DNA from: Phycisphaeraceae bacterium
GTDB taxonomy: Bacteria > Planctomycetota > Phycisphaerae > Phycisphaerales > Phycisphaeraceae
Length of the DNA stretch: 40,892 nt
Direction of reading: 5' to 3'
Assembly (NCBI GenBank): GCA_020850375.1
Contig: JADZET010000281.1
Coordinates: 1-40,892, forward strand
In this document: positions 24,459-34,234 of the stretch, piece after piece
How the letters are laid out: each line of letters begins with the position of its first letter
Position numbering within the stretch: the first letter of the stretch is position 1
The notes under the pieces: model-generated
Database searches by the model: none
What the model was told of the DNA's origin: nothing
The model's input: the letters and a program-made list of their open reading frames with translations, nothing else
Position numbers and translations under genes: made by a program

Positions 24459-24878
24459 TCAATCCTCTTTGGGCGGGCCGACGAGGGAGACGTCCTCGAT
24501 GCCCGCACGCCTGATCCGTTCAATCAGGTCCACCAGGATGGGCCCACGGTCCGCCCCGCCCAGAGCCTCGAGCGTGATCACCACGCGCGGCTTGCCGGGG
24601 TCCGTGGACAGATCGTGCAGCTTCATGTCGAGATCGGCCGCGGGGATGAGCTGGCCGTCGAGGAAGACGACGCCGTAGCGGTCGATGGTGATCGTCGCCA
24701 CCCAGCCGGGCTCAGCCTGCTGGCCGGTCCCGATCGGCAGCAGCGTCATGGGCAGGACGTTTGTTCTGATCGCCAGGATGAACGAATAGATAAAGAACGT
24801 CAGCAACAGGAAGATCACGTCGATCAGGGGCACCATCTCGACGCGGGGCTCAAGGTTGTTCCTGCGAATCGCGCGCAT
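24459..24878 (-). CDS. exbD: ExbD/TolR-family biopolymer transport protein
   Basis: A 139-residue inner-membrane protein that works with ExbB to energise TonB. One membrane helix holds the proton-carrying aspartate D20 in VPLIDVIFLLLTFFIYSF, preceded by a basic N-terminus. The periplasmic domain (about 60-139) includes VVFLDGQLIP and VVITLEALGGADRGPILVDL. It starts directly at a putative -10 box and is the first gene of an exbD-tonB unit. Confidence 0.88.
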   Translation of the reverse strand: MRAIRRNNLEPRVEMVPLIDVIFLLLTFFIYSFILAIRTNVLPMTLLPIGTGQQAEPGWVATITIDRYGVVFLDGQLIPAADLDMKLHDLSTDPGKPRVVITLEALGGADRGPILVDLIERIRRAGIEDVSLVGPPKED

Positions 24879-24884
24879 CGCGTC

Positions 24885-24890
24885 ATTTTA
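24885..24890 (-). promoter_or_regulatory. -10 box of exbD, probably leaderless
   Basis: TAAAAT on the minus strand ends exactly six bases before the exbD ATG, which would put the transcription start on the A of the start codon. No Shine-Dalgarno is present (GACGCG between). No good -35 box is visible. Confidence 0.42.
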
Positions 24891-25039
24891 CCGTCGGGGC
24901 GGTTACAGGGTGTCTTGCGCTCTGTAGAGGCAATCCCCGCGAGAGTAGATCGCAAAAGAGATAAACTACACGCATTCCTCCCGGGGCTCTCGCGGCGTCA
25001 TGCCGTCGTCGGCAACTCCCTCTACATAAAGTGCTTGCC

Positions 25040-26182
25040 ATGCCCACGCCAAACCTGACCAATGTGCAGAAGCAGCAACTCTGGGACGATTACTACGCCG
25101 GCAAGCCCACGCGCGTGCCGATGCGCCTCGACGCCAACCCGCGCATCATCCTGCTCGACCCCGAGCTCAACGTGGACGGCTACACCTTCGAGCAGGCGGC
25201 CAACGACCCCGAGACCCACGTCAAGGTGTGCCTGCAGTTCCAGCACTACCTGCGCACGCAGCTTCAACGCTGCACGGACATGCCCACGGGGCTGCCCGAC
25301 GCCTGGTCGGTGAACCTGAACGTCTACAACGTCTTCGAGGCGGCCTATTTCGGCGCGCCGGTGCGGTTCATTCCCGGTCAGGTGCCCTGCACCGAACCGA
25401 TCCTCACCGACGGCAACCGCGAGTCGATCTTCGATGTCGACATCGAGCACCCGCTGGAGAATCCCTTCATCAAGAAATGCCTGGCCTTCTGGCACGAGAT
25501 GCAGCGCATCTGCAAGGACCTGACCTTCGAGGGGCGTCCCGTGCGGCTGGACCGGTGGAACCTCTGCGGCACGGACGGGCCGCTGACCGTCGGGTGCAAC
25601 CTGCGCGGCACGGAATTTCTGGTCGATCTGCTGAACGACCCGGATTACGCCGACCGGCTGATGGCGTTCGTGACGCGGGCGGCCATCCTGCGTCGGCAGG
25701 CCTTCTGGGATTACTGGGGCGAGAGCTTCAGGCACGCCGGCTGGCAGGCCGACGACTCCTGCGAGATGCTCAGCCTAGAGACCTACCGCCAGCGCATCCT
25801 GCCGCTGCACAAACAATTTTTTGGAGCGATCGTGCCGGGCCAGGACCGCATGATGCACCTGTGCGGCGATGCGGGCCGGCTGTTCCCGACGATCTGCCGG
25901 GAATTGGGCGTCAGCAGCATCGACACGGGCTTCCCCCTGGACTTCGGCCAGCTGCGGCGCGAGGTCGGCCCGGACGTGCACGTCCTCGGCGGCATCGAGG
26001 TCAGCACGCTGCTGCACGGCACGACCGAGCAGGTCTACCAGCGAGGGCGGGAGATCCTCCAGAGCGGCGTGAAGGACGGGGGCAAGTTCATCTTCAAGGA
26101 AGCGAACAACTTCCCGCCGGGTGTGCCGCCGGCGAACGTCGAGGCGATGTACCAGGCCTGCCTGGATTTCGGGGGATATTGA
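25040..26182 (+). CDS. Uroporphyrinogen decarboxylase (URO-D) superfamily, methylcobamide methyltransferase-like
   Basis: A 380-residue TIM-barrel protein of the URO-D/MtaA/MtbA superfamily. HLCGD (H273, C275) corresponds to the H-x-C zinc motif of corrinoid-dependent methyltransferases, with GVSSIDTGFPLDFGQLRREV and VHVLGGIEVSTLL as the next strands. Where MtaA-type enzymes have a third zinc ligand cysteine near the C-terminus (a PGC segment), this protein has EANN (354-357) followed by FPPGVPPANVEAM, so the site differs. True HemE motifs are not evident. It may move methyl groups from a corrinoid or be a diverged decarboxylase (inference). No Shine-Dalgarno is seen. Confidence 0.8.
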   Translation: MPTPNLTNVQKQQLWDDYYAGKPTRVPMRLDANPRIILLDPELNVDGYTFEQAANDPETHVKVCLQFQHYLRTQLQRCTDMPTGLPDAWSVNLNVYNVFEAAYFGAPVRFIPGQVPCTEPILTDGNRESIFDVDIEHPLENPFIKKCLAFWHEMQRICKDLTFEGRPVRLDRWNLCGTDGPLTVGCNLRGTEFLVDLLNDPDYADRLMAFVTRAAILRRQAFWDYWGESFRHAGWQADDSCEMLSLETYRQRILPLHKQFFGAIVPGQDRMMHLCGDAGRLFPTICRELGVSSIDTGFPLDFGQLRREVGPDVHVLGGIEVSTLLHGTTEQVYQRGREILQSGVKDGGKFIFKEANNFPPGVPPANVEAMYQACLDFGGY

Positions 26183-26203
26183 GCGTCGACCGCGTTCGAT
26201 TAC

Positions 26204-27508
<1,305 letters not shown>

Positions 27509-27702
27509 GCATCACCCCACATCTCTGGCCCACTGGAAACCATGACCACCGACCCGCCGACCCGGTCGTCCGTGACCGGCGATGCCGCCCAGCCCGTCCT
27601 GGCTTTCCCTCAGCCAGGACATTGTATGAAAGACACGGCCCAACTCCAACGTCGCGCCGGGAACCCGTGACGTGGACCGGCCGGCAGCCGCGCCCCGCCT
27701 CC

Positions 27703-27720
27703 GCGGGGGCATGCCCCCGC
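27703..27720. repeat. Perfect 18-base palindrome after atpA
   Basis: GCGGGGGCATGCCCCCGC is a perfect palindrome starting four bases after the atpA stop codon. It can form a six-base stem with a six-base loop in the atp mRNA. There is no following T run, so it is more likely an mRNA-stabilising 3' hairpin or a factor-dependent stop than a classic terminator. Confidence 0.5.
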
Positions 27721-27723
27721 CAA

Positions 27724-29271
<1,548 letters not shown>

Positions 29272-29355
29272 GGCTGCCCTTGTCTTCAAGTCCAGGCCCG
29301 GCGGTTGTGCCGACGCCCGAGGATGTTCGCGAATCGTTCTGTCGATATTCCCGGA

Positions 29356-29979
29356 TCAGCCGCTGACGGCCACGCGGCCGATGTTCTTGCGGATCCATTC
29401 CCGGCCGCTCTGTTCGATCTGCCGGCGCATCAGCCGCAGGCGAGCCGCGACCGAGCCGTCGATCAGCCGGTCACCCATCCGCAGGCGCAGCCCGCCGATC
29501 AGGGCCGGGTCCACGCGCTGCTTCAGCACGATCTTGCGGTGCATCGCGGCGCCGACGGCGTCGGCCACCTGGTTCGCCTCGGCGTCGCTAAGCTCGCGGG
29601 CGACCTCGGCGTGCACTTCCTCGACGCCCTTGTGCCCGCGGGCCAGGCCCTCGAAGGCCGCGAAGATCGCCTCAAGCTCCCCCAGACGCCCCTTGTGGTT
29701 GACCACCTGGAGGAACCGCAGCATCAGGTCGCTGATCCGCCCCTTGAAGATGCGCTCGAGGCTCTCCTGCCGGTCCTTGACGCTCAGCAGCGGCGTCGCC
29801 AGCAGGGCCACCAGCTCCGGCTGGCTCCTCAAGAGCGCCGCGAGCTCCTTGGACTCCTCGACCGCGACGTCGAACTGGCCGTCCGTCACGGCCATCTCCA
29901 GCAGCGACCGGGCGTAGACCTTCGCCGCCGGGGTCAGCCGCACTTGTTCCTGTTTCACCTGCTTCGTCGCCAAGGCCAT
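29356..29979 (-). CDS. atpH: F1Fo ATP synthase subunit delta
   Basis: A 207-residue stator subunit that links the F1 head to the b-subunit stalk. VYARSLLEMAVTDGQFDVAV is the N-terminal helical domain typical of AtpH/OSCP, and RISDLMLRFLQVVNHKGRLG and DPALIGGLRLRMGDRLIDGS are the conserved mid and C-terminal signatures. It is slightly longer than average. It lies 42 bases after atpF. Confidence 0.93.
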   Translation of the reverse strand: MALATKQVKQEQVRLTPAAKVYARSLLEMAVTDGQFDVAVEESKELAALLRSQPELVALLATPLLSVKDRQESLERIFKGRISDLMLRFLQVVNHKGRLGELEAIFAAFEGLARGHKGVEEVHAEVARELSDAEANQVADAVGAAMHRKIVLKQRVDPALIGGLRLRMGDRLIDGSVAARLRLMRRQIEQSGREWIRKNIGRVAVSG

Positions 29980-30021
29980 CTCCTGGGTAATCGTTCCGTC
30001 ACGACTTGCGTCGGCACGGCG

Positions 30022-30663
30022 TCAGTTCTTGCCCTGCCCCCGGCTGAGCTCCGCCAGGGCCTCGGAGACCAGCGCCCGCTGGTCGTTCTCGTTGATGGTG
30101 CGGTGGAGGATCTTGCCCGCGATCTGCGTGGCCAGCGAGGCCGCCTCGGCGTGGAGCTGGGCGACGGCCTGCTCCGTGGCCGACTCGATCTCCTTCTGCG
30201 CCCGCTGGCGGAGAGCCAGGCCCTCGCGCTCGGCGTCGGCCTTGATCTGTCCGGCGAGCTTCTCGGCCTCACCGCGGCTGCGGTCGATCAATTGGCGTGC
30301 CTCGGCCTGCGCCGCGGCCAGGCGAGTCTCGATCTTCGCGAGGGTGTCGGCCGCCTTCTTGGCGGCCTGCTCGGCGTGCTCGAGGTCGTCGTGCAGCTTC
30401 TGCTCGCGGGCCCGCAGGCCCTTGAGGATCTTGGGCCAGACCAGGAAGCTCAGCACGCCGAAGAACACGCCGAAGACCACGATCGACCAGATCATCTCCG
30501 ACGCCACCACGTCCAGCAGCCCGCGATGGGCCTCGTGGGCCGCCGTGCCGTGGGCGGCCGCCTCTTGGGCCACCTCATGCGCCGTCTCGACGGTCTGCTC
30601 CGCCCAGGCCGCCGCAGGCACGAGCAGGTTGGTCATCACCGCCAGGAAGATCCGATTTCTCAT
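30022..30663 (-). CDS. atpF: F1Fo ATP synthase subunit b, with a signal-peptide-like N-terminus
   Basis: A 213-residue stator subunit. After an unusual N-terminus that looks like a cleavable signal peptide (IFLAVMTNLLVPAAAWA, about residues 5-21) come a His/Ala-rich stretch, the membrane helix MIWSIVVFGVFFGVLSFLVW (about 57-76) and a long charged coiled coil (LEHAEQAAKKAADTLAKIE onward). ATG 30663 with TGAGGA before it is preferred; in-frame ATGs at 30669 and 30675 are possible. Standard b subunits lack the first hydrophobic segment. Confidence 0.92.
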   Translation of the reverse strand: MRNRIFLAVMTNLLVPAAAWAEQTVETAHEVAQEAAAHGTAAHEAHRGLLDVVASEMIWSIVVFGVFFGVLSFLVWPKILKGLRAREQKLHDDLEHAEQAAKKAADTLAKIETRLAAAQAEARQLIDRSRGEAEKLAGQIKADAEREGLALRQRAQKEIESATEQAVAQLHAEAASLATQIAGKILHRTINENDQRALVSEALAELSRGQGKN

Positions 30664-30774
30664 GGGCATCCTCATCTCATCTCTCAAGCCTTGACCGACG
30701 CGCCGCCGGCGCCGTTTGTCGGGTCAAACCGGGCCGGCGCGTTCCCGCGACGGCCCAGGATTAGTCGCATCGCC

Positions 30775-31047
30775 TCAGGCGGCGGGGAACAGCCCCTTGC
30801 CGAGGTTCTGGGCCACGATGATGCCGAAGAAGGTGAAACCTTCGATCAGCGCGGCCGAGATGATCATCTGCAGGAAGATCTGCGTCGCGGCCTCGGGCTG
30901 GCGGGCCGTCGACTGCACGGCGTTGGCGCCGATGTTGCTGATGCCCCGGGCAGCGCCGAAGACAAGCACGCCCAGGCCGATGCCCACGCCCAGGATGCCC
31001 AGGCCCGCGCCATCCAGCGCCACGGCCAAGCTCAGAAACTGTGTCAT
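30775..31047 (-). CDS. atpE: F1Fo ATP synthase subunit c
   Basis: A 90-residue hairpin membrane protein that forms the rotor ring. The polar loop is ARQPEA and the ion-carrying carboxylate is E69 in IISAALIEGFTFFG. The residue after the glutamate is Gly, and helix 1 lacks the Gln of sodium-binding rings, so proton coupling is likely (inference). CAGGAG eight bases before the ATG and an A-rich stretch further upstream may allow the high translation this subunit needs. Confidence 0.95.
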   Translation of the reverse strand: MTQFLSLAVALDGAGLGILGVGIGLGVLVFGAARGISNIGANAVQSTARQPEAATQIFLQMIISAALIEGFTFFGIIVAQNLGKGLFPAA

Positions 31048-31095
31048 GATCCGATCTCCTGTTACCAGTCGTTACGCCAACTCTTGTTTATGTTT

Positions 31096-31119
31096 GCCCG
31101 GCCGTTGGCTTTGCCGGGC
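31096..31119 (-). other. Intercistronic hairpin between atpB and atpE
   Basis: GCCCGGC and GCCGGGC form a perfect seven-base stem around a ten-base loop in the atp mRNA. There is no T run; instead A-rich sequence leads to the atpE Shine-Dalgarno. It may stabilise or punctuate the atpE part of the transcript. Confidence 0.45.
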
Positions 31120-31141
31120 GTAGTAGTCGGTGTGGCCCCGT

Positions 31142-32077
31142 TCAGCCGTGCGTGCCGGCCGGCTCCGCGTGGCCGGGGGTGTGGCCTTCAGGGTCGTAGC
31201 CCTCGGAGTGCTCGTGCTCGTGGTCGTCGTGGTGCGTGGCCCCGAGCGAGATAAAGATCACCGTCAGGAACGTGAAGATGTACGCCTGAAGGAAGGCGAC
31301 GAACAGCTCCATGAACGACAGCGCCGCGGCCCCAAGCAGGGTCATGCCCTTGCCGGCGTAGTTGGCGCCGGTGACGATCATGATGATCAGCGACGCCAGC
31401 ACCATGTGCCCGGCGACCATGTTGGCGAAAAGACGGATGCACAGCGCGAAGCTCTTGATGCCCAGCCCGACGATCTCGAGCGCGAAGATCAAGAGCCCCA
31501 CCACCAACAGCAGCGGCGAGAGGTACCAGGGCGACAGCGGCACGGGCCACATGTGCCCGAAGAAGCCCAGCCCGTTCTCCCGCAGGCCGATGCCGATGAT
31601 CATGCACAGGGAGACGATCGCCAGCCCGGCGGTGAAGTTGACGTTGCCCGTGAACGTCCCGCCGACGTGCGAGAACTTCTCGCCCAGGGTCAGCCCCAGC
31701 ACCGGGCCGATCGGGATCATCCCCAGCAGATTGCCCAGGAGGATGAAGAAAAAGACCGACCAGACATAGTAGATATAGCGGTCGGTGGCCTTGCCGAGCA
31801 TGGGCTCGACGACGTCGCGGCGGAGGAACTCGCAGAGGGTCTCGAGCAGGTTCCCGCCGGCGCCGCGGCCGAGGTAGTCCGAGGGCCTGACCTGGTCGCC
31901 GACGGCCAGCTTCCTCGCCGCCAGGGCGAACACGACGATGCCCAGCACGGCCGCGGTGACGCTCATGACGTGGTGGTTGGTCAGCCAGGTCGAGCCGAAC
32001 AGGTAATGCGGCAGCACATGGCTCTCGGGGTTGAGCCCGGCCTCGGCCGCCAGCGTCAGGATCGAGGGCGTCAGCAC
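31142..32077 (-). CDS. atpB: F1Fo ATP synthase subunit a
   Basis: A 311-residue membrane subunit forming the ion half-channels. The essential arginine is in CIRLFANMVAGHMVLASL, and the C-terminal helices include FMELFVAFLQAYIFTFLTVI. A His/Glu-rich cytoplasmic tail (DDHEHEHSEG) follows. The start is GTG at 32077, preceded by GGAGA and overlapping the atpI stop in GTGCTGA, so the two are translationally coupled. The open frame continues upstream inside atpI but that part is not family-like. Confidence 0.94.
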   Translation of the reverse strand: MLTPSILTLAAEAGLNPESHVLPHYLFGSTWLTNHHVMSVTAAVLGIVVFALAARKLAVGDQVRPSDYLGRGAGGNLLETLCEFLRRDVVEPMLGKATDRYIYYVWSVFFFILLGNLLGMIPIGPVLGLTLGEKFSHVGGTFTGNVNFTAGLAIVSLCMIIGIGLRENGLGFFGHMWPVPLSPWYLSPLLLVVGLLIFALEIVGLGIKSFALCIRLFANMVAGHMVLASLIIMIVTGANYAGKGMTLLGAAALSFMELFVAFLQAYIFTFLTVIFISLGATHHDDHEHEHSEGYDPEGHTPGHAEPAGTHG

Positions 32078-32550
32078 GCTTTGGTCTCCAACGGTCCGGC
32101 CTTCGCCGCCGACCGGGTCCGCGCAGCGAGTCGGGTCAGGTGCCTGCCGATGAGGATCACGTCCATGGCCAGGGCCAGAAGGTACCAGCCGGCGATCCAC
32201 AACGAAAAGGGCCCGCGCTGGCCGGCCTCGAGGTAGGCCGGCACGATCAGCACCGCCGCCCCGCACAGGCCCAGCCGCAGCAGCGTGCCGACGAGGAACC
32301 CCATCGAACCGGCCGCCACCGAGACGCGGAACATCAGCCCCGCGGGCAGCAGCGACAGCATCGCGGCCGCGGTGCAGATCCCCGCCGTCATCGCGCTGAG
32401 CTTGGCCTGCTCGGGTCGGCCGAACTGGGCGAGCAGTCCCGACGTCGCCGCCGCGCTGATGCCCAGGACGCCGATCAGCCAGCATGCCGCGGCCATGAAC
32501 GAGAAACGTCCATCGCTCGCTTTGCCGGTTTGTTCACGAATCTCGTTCAT
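32071..32550 (-). CDS. atpI: AtpI-like membrane protein
   Basis: A 159-residue protein with four hydrophobic segments, for example AACWLIGVLGISAAATSGLL, VGTLLRLGLCGAAVLIVP and IAGWYLLALAMDVILIG. Its place directly before atpB and its topology match ATP synthase protein I, which helps assemble the c ring or carries ions. Sequence conservation in this family is low, so the call relies on position. It overlaps atpZ by 17 bases and atpB by 7. Confidence 0.75.
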   Translation of the reverse strand: MNEIREQTGKASDGRFSFMAAACWLIGVLGISAAATSGLLAQFGRPEQAKLSAMTAGICTAAAMLSLLPAGLMFRVSVAAGSMGFLVGTLLRLGLCGAAVLIVPAYLEAGQRGPFSLWIAGWYLLALAMDVILIGRHLTRLAARTRSAAKAGPLETKAC

Positions 32551-32809
32551 CCTGCCTCGGTTCGTTGCGTCGTTTTTCCTGTCTCGTCCGGCGCTCGAGC
32601 CGGCGGACCTCCCGCACCACGTTCATCACCCCCGCCGTCAGGCCCAGCAGGCTTCCGCCGAGGGTCAACCACGGCGAGCAGCCCCACCGTTCATCCGCCA
32701 GGTAACCCAGGTAGGTCGACCCGCCGATGACCACCCCCAGCTCGATCCCCACCGCCAGCACCCGGGCCATCGGAGCCAGCGTCGTCCGCAGATCAGGGGC
32801 TCGGGGCAT
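32534..32809 (-). CDS. atpZ: AtpZ/AtpI small membrane protein
   Basis: A 91-residue protein with two membrane helices (ARVLAVGIELGVVIGGSTYLG and LTLGGSLLGLTAGVMNVVRE), joined by a loop containing DERWGCSPW. This is the pattern of AtpZ, a small protein encoded at the start of many F-type operons and thought to act with AtpI in divalent-cation supply or c-ring assembly. The basic C-terminal tail is rich in Arg and Glu. It overlaps the atpI start. Confidence 0.84.
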   Translation of the reverse strand: MPRAPDLRTTLAPMARVLAVGIELGVVIGGSTYLGYLADERWGCSPWLTLGGSLLGLTAGVMNVVREVRRLERRTRQEKRRNEPRQDERDS

Positions 32810-32853
32810 TTTCTTCGCCCTATTTCTGCCGGACGGGGCTGACGCAACGAATC

Positions 32854-33783
32854 TTACTTCAGCGCCACCGACCCGCCGATGATCTCCGACAGTTCGGTCG
32901 TGATGGCTGCTTGGCGGGCCCGGTTGTACTGCCGCGTCAGCGCCTTCTTCATGTCGCCGGCCGCCTCGGTCGCCGCCTTCATCGCACGCATCCGCGCGAT
33001 GTGCTCGCTGACCACCGCCTCGTTGAGGATCTGAAGCAGCCGGACCTTCACCGTCGCGGGCAAGAGCTCAGCCAGCAGCTCCTTGGGCTCGGGCGAGAAG
33101 TCGTACTGCACCTCGCCGCGCTTCTCCACCGAACCAGCCGCGCCGGCGGCGGGCTTGGCGCCCGCACTTCCACTTCCGGTGGCGCTTCCGGGGGCGGGGG
33201 TGCTCAGCGGCAGGAGCGTCTGGACCTCGACCTTCTGCGTGCTCATCGACTGGAACGTCATCGACACGATCCGAATCGCGTCGAACTTCCCGGCCGTGAA
33301 CTCGGCCATGTATCGCTCGGCCAGACACTGCACCTGGTCATAGTCGACCTTGTCGCCGAACTCCGAAAGGTAATTGGACACGTCCACCTTGGTGAACCGG
33401 AAGTAGGCGCTGCCCTTCCTCCCGATGACCTCGAGATCCTTCGCCACCGCCCCCTGAAGCTGGCGCAGTTGCGCCATCGCCGCCCGCAGGATGCCGGCGT
33501 TGTACCCGCCGCACAGGCCGCGGTTGGAGGTGATCACCAGGACGAGTTCGCGTCCGACCGGCTCGGCCGGGGCATTAAGCAGAGGATGTGACCACGATCC
33601 GCCGCTGGCCGCGGCGAGCTCGCCGGTAAGCTCAGCGATCTTTCGGCTGTAGGGCCGCGAGGCGATGGCCTTGCGGTAGGCTGCATTAAACCTGACCGTG
33701 GCAATCATTTGCATCGTTTTGGTGATGCGCTGGATATTGCCCACGGCCTTCATGCGGCCCTTGATTTCCCGCGTCTTACCCAT
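32854..33783 (-). CDS. atpG: F1Fo ATP synthase subunit gamma
   Basis: A 309-residue central stalk subunit. MGKTREIKGRMKAVGNIQRI and TKTMQMIATVRF form the N-terminal helix, VLVITSNRGLCGGYN is the conserved core, and AMKAATEAAGDMKKALTRQY with YNRARQAAITTELSEIIGG is the C-terminal helix. A low-complexity Ala/Gly/Ser/Pro insert occurs at about 195-222. Unusually it is the first gene of the operon, ahead of atpZ, instead of following atpA. The ATG has no Shine-Dalgarno. Confidence 0.95.
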   Translation of the reverse strand: MGKTREIKGRMKAVGNIQRITKTMQMIATVRFNAAYRKAIASRPYSRKIAELTGELAAASGGSWSHPLLNAPAEPVGRELVLVITSNRGLCGGYNAGILRAAMAQLRQLQGAVAKDLEVIGRKGSAYFRFTKVDVSNYLSEFGDKVDYDQVQCLAERYMAEFTAGKFDAIRIVSMTFQSMSTQKVEVQTLLPLSTPAPGSATGSGSAGAKPAAGAAGSVEKRGEVQYDFSPEPKELLAELLPATVKVRLLQILNEAVVSEHIARMRAMKAATEAAGDMKKALTRQYNRARQAAITTELSEIIGGSVALK

Positions 33784-33792
33784 AGGGCCGAC

Positions 33793-33820
33793 ATCATATC
33801 GACCCCCCGCCGACGGGCAA
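33793..33820 (-). promoter_or_regulatory. Promoter of the atp operon, probably leaderless
   Basis: On the minus strand TTGCCC (33815-33820), a 16-base spacer and TATGAT (33793-33798) precede the atpG ATG by nine bases, leaving about three untranslated bases. No Shine-Dalgarno is present. Confidence 0.52.
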
Positions 33821-33901
33821 CTGCTTGGCAGTCATCGTTCTATGTCATCCTTACATGCCGGGGCGCGGCACCGACCAGCAGATCACCTCAGAAAAGCTGC
33901 G

Positions 33902-33925
33902 AAAAAATGGGATGGCGCCCATTTT
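33902..33925 (-). terminator. Terminator insulating the atp operon from upstream transcription
   Basis: AAAATGGG and CCCATTTT pair around a six-base loop; on the minus strand the 3' arm runs into TTTTTTCGC. It would stop leftward transcription from the helicase gene before atpG. The plus-strand side also has T-rich sequence, so it may work both ways. Confidence 0.72.
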
Positions 33926-33959
33926 CTCTATTTTCTTCTGCGCCACGTGAAAAAAATCC

Positions 33960-33988
33960 TTGCTCGGAACGTGCACGGGGTGGATAAT
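33960..33988 (+). promoter_or_regulatory. Promoter of a candidate small RNA
   Basis: TTGCTC (33960-33965), a 17-base spacer and GATAAT (33983-33988) on the plus strand predict a transcript starting near 33995 in a region without any plus-strand gene. Confidence 0.45.
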
Positions 33989-33994
33989 CAGACG

Positions 33995-34130
33995 TAGCCT
34001 GCAATGGGCGGCATCAGCCGCTGTTCCTGCCATTTCTTGTCTTAACACAACGCGGCGGAAGGGAGAGCACCGGCGGCGGTATTGCCGGGTCGCCCTCGTG
34101 TACCACCCCGCATGCGAGGGCTTTTCTCTT
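33995..34130 (+). ncRNA. Candidate small non-coding RNA (about 135 nt)
   Basis: The stretch between a promoter-like element and a strong terminator holds no convincing open frame. Predicted pairings include AATGG (34003-34007) with CCATT around the inner hairpin GCGGC-ATCA-GCCGC (34008-34021), and CCGGC/GCCGG near 34070-34088, before the terminator hairpin. It does not match 6S, SRP, tmRNA or RNase P signatures that I can recognise. The rest of the 33784-34234 gap shows only the terminator at 33902 and the atp promoter. Confidence 0.42.
34092..34130 (+). terminator. Intrinsic terminator of the candidate small RNA
   Basis: GCCCTCG (34092-34098) and CGAGGGC (34115-34121) form a seven-base stem followed by TTTTCTCTT on the plus strand. 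No plus-strand gene precedes it within several kilobases, so it points to an unannotated transcript. Confidence 0.72.
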
Positions 34131-34234
34131 AGCCTTTAATCCAGAGGATCAGATCGCCACACCGGCGGATGAGCATCGGCCGCGGCGATCGGTTTAACGG
34201 TATGTAAATGCAGAACTTTCAGATATTCGGCGCG

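Noticed and set aside
34040..34075. GGAAGGGAG resembling the SRP RNA helix 8 loop
   Set aside because: The complementary 5' side of helix 8 (GGTCAGG-type) is missing, so the candidate RNA is not 4.5S RNA.
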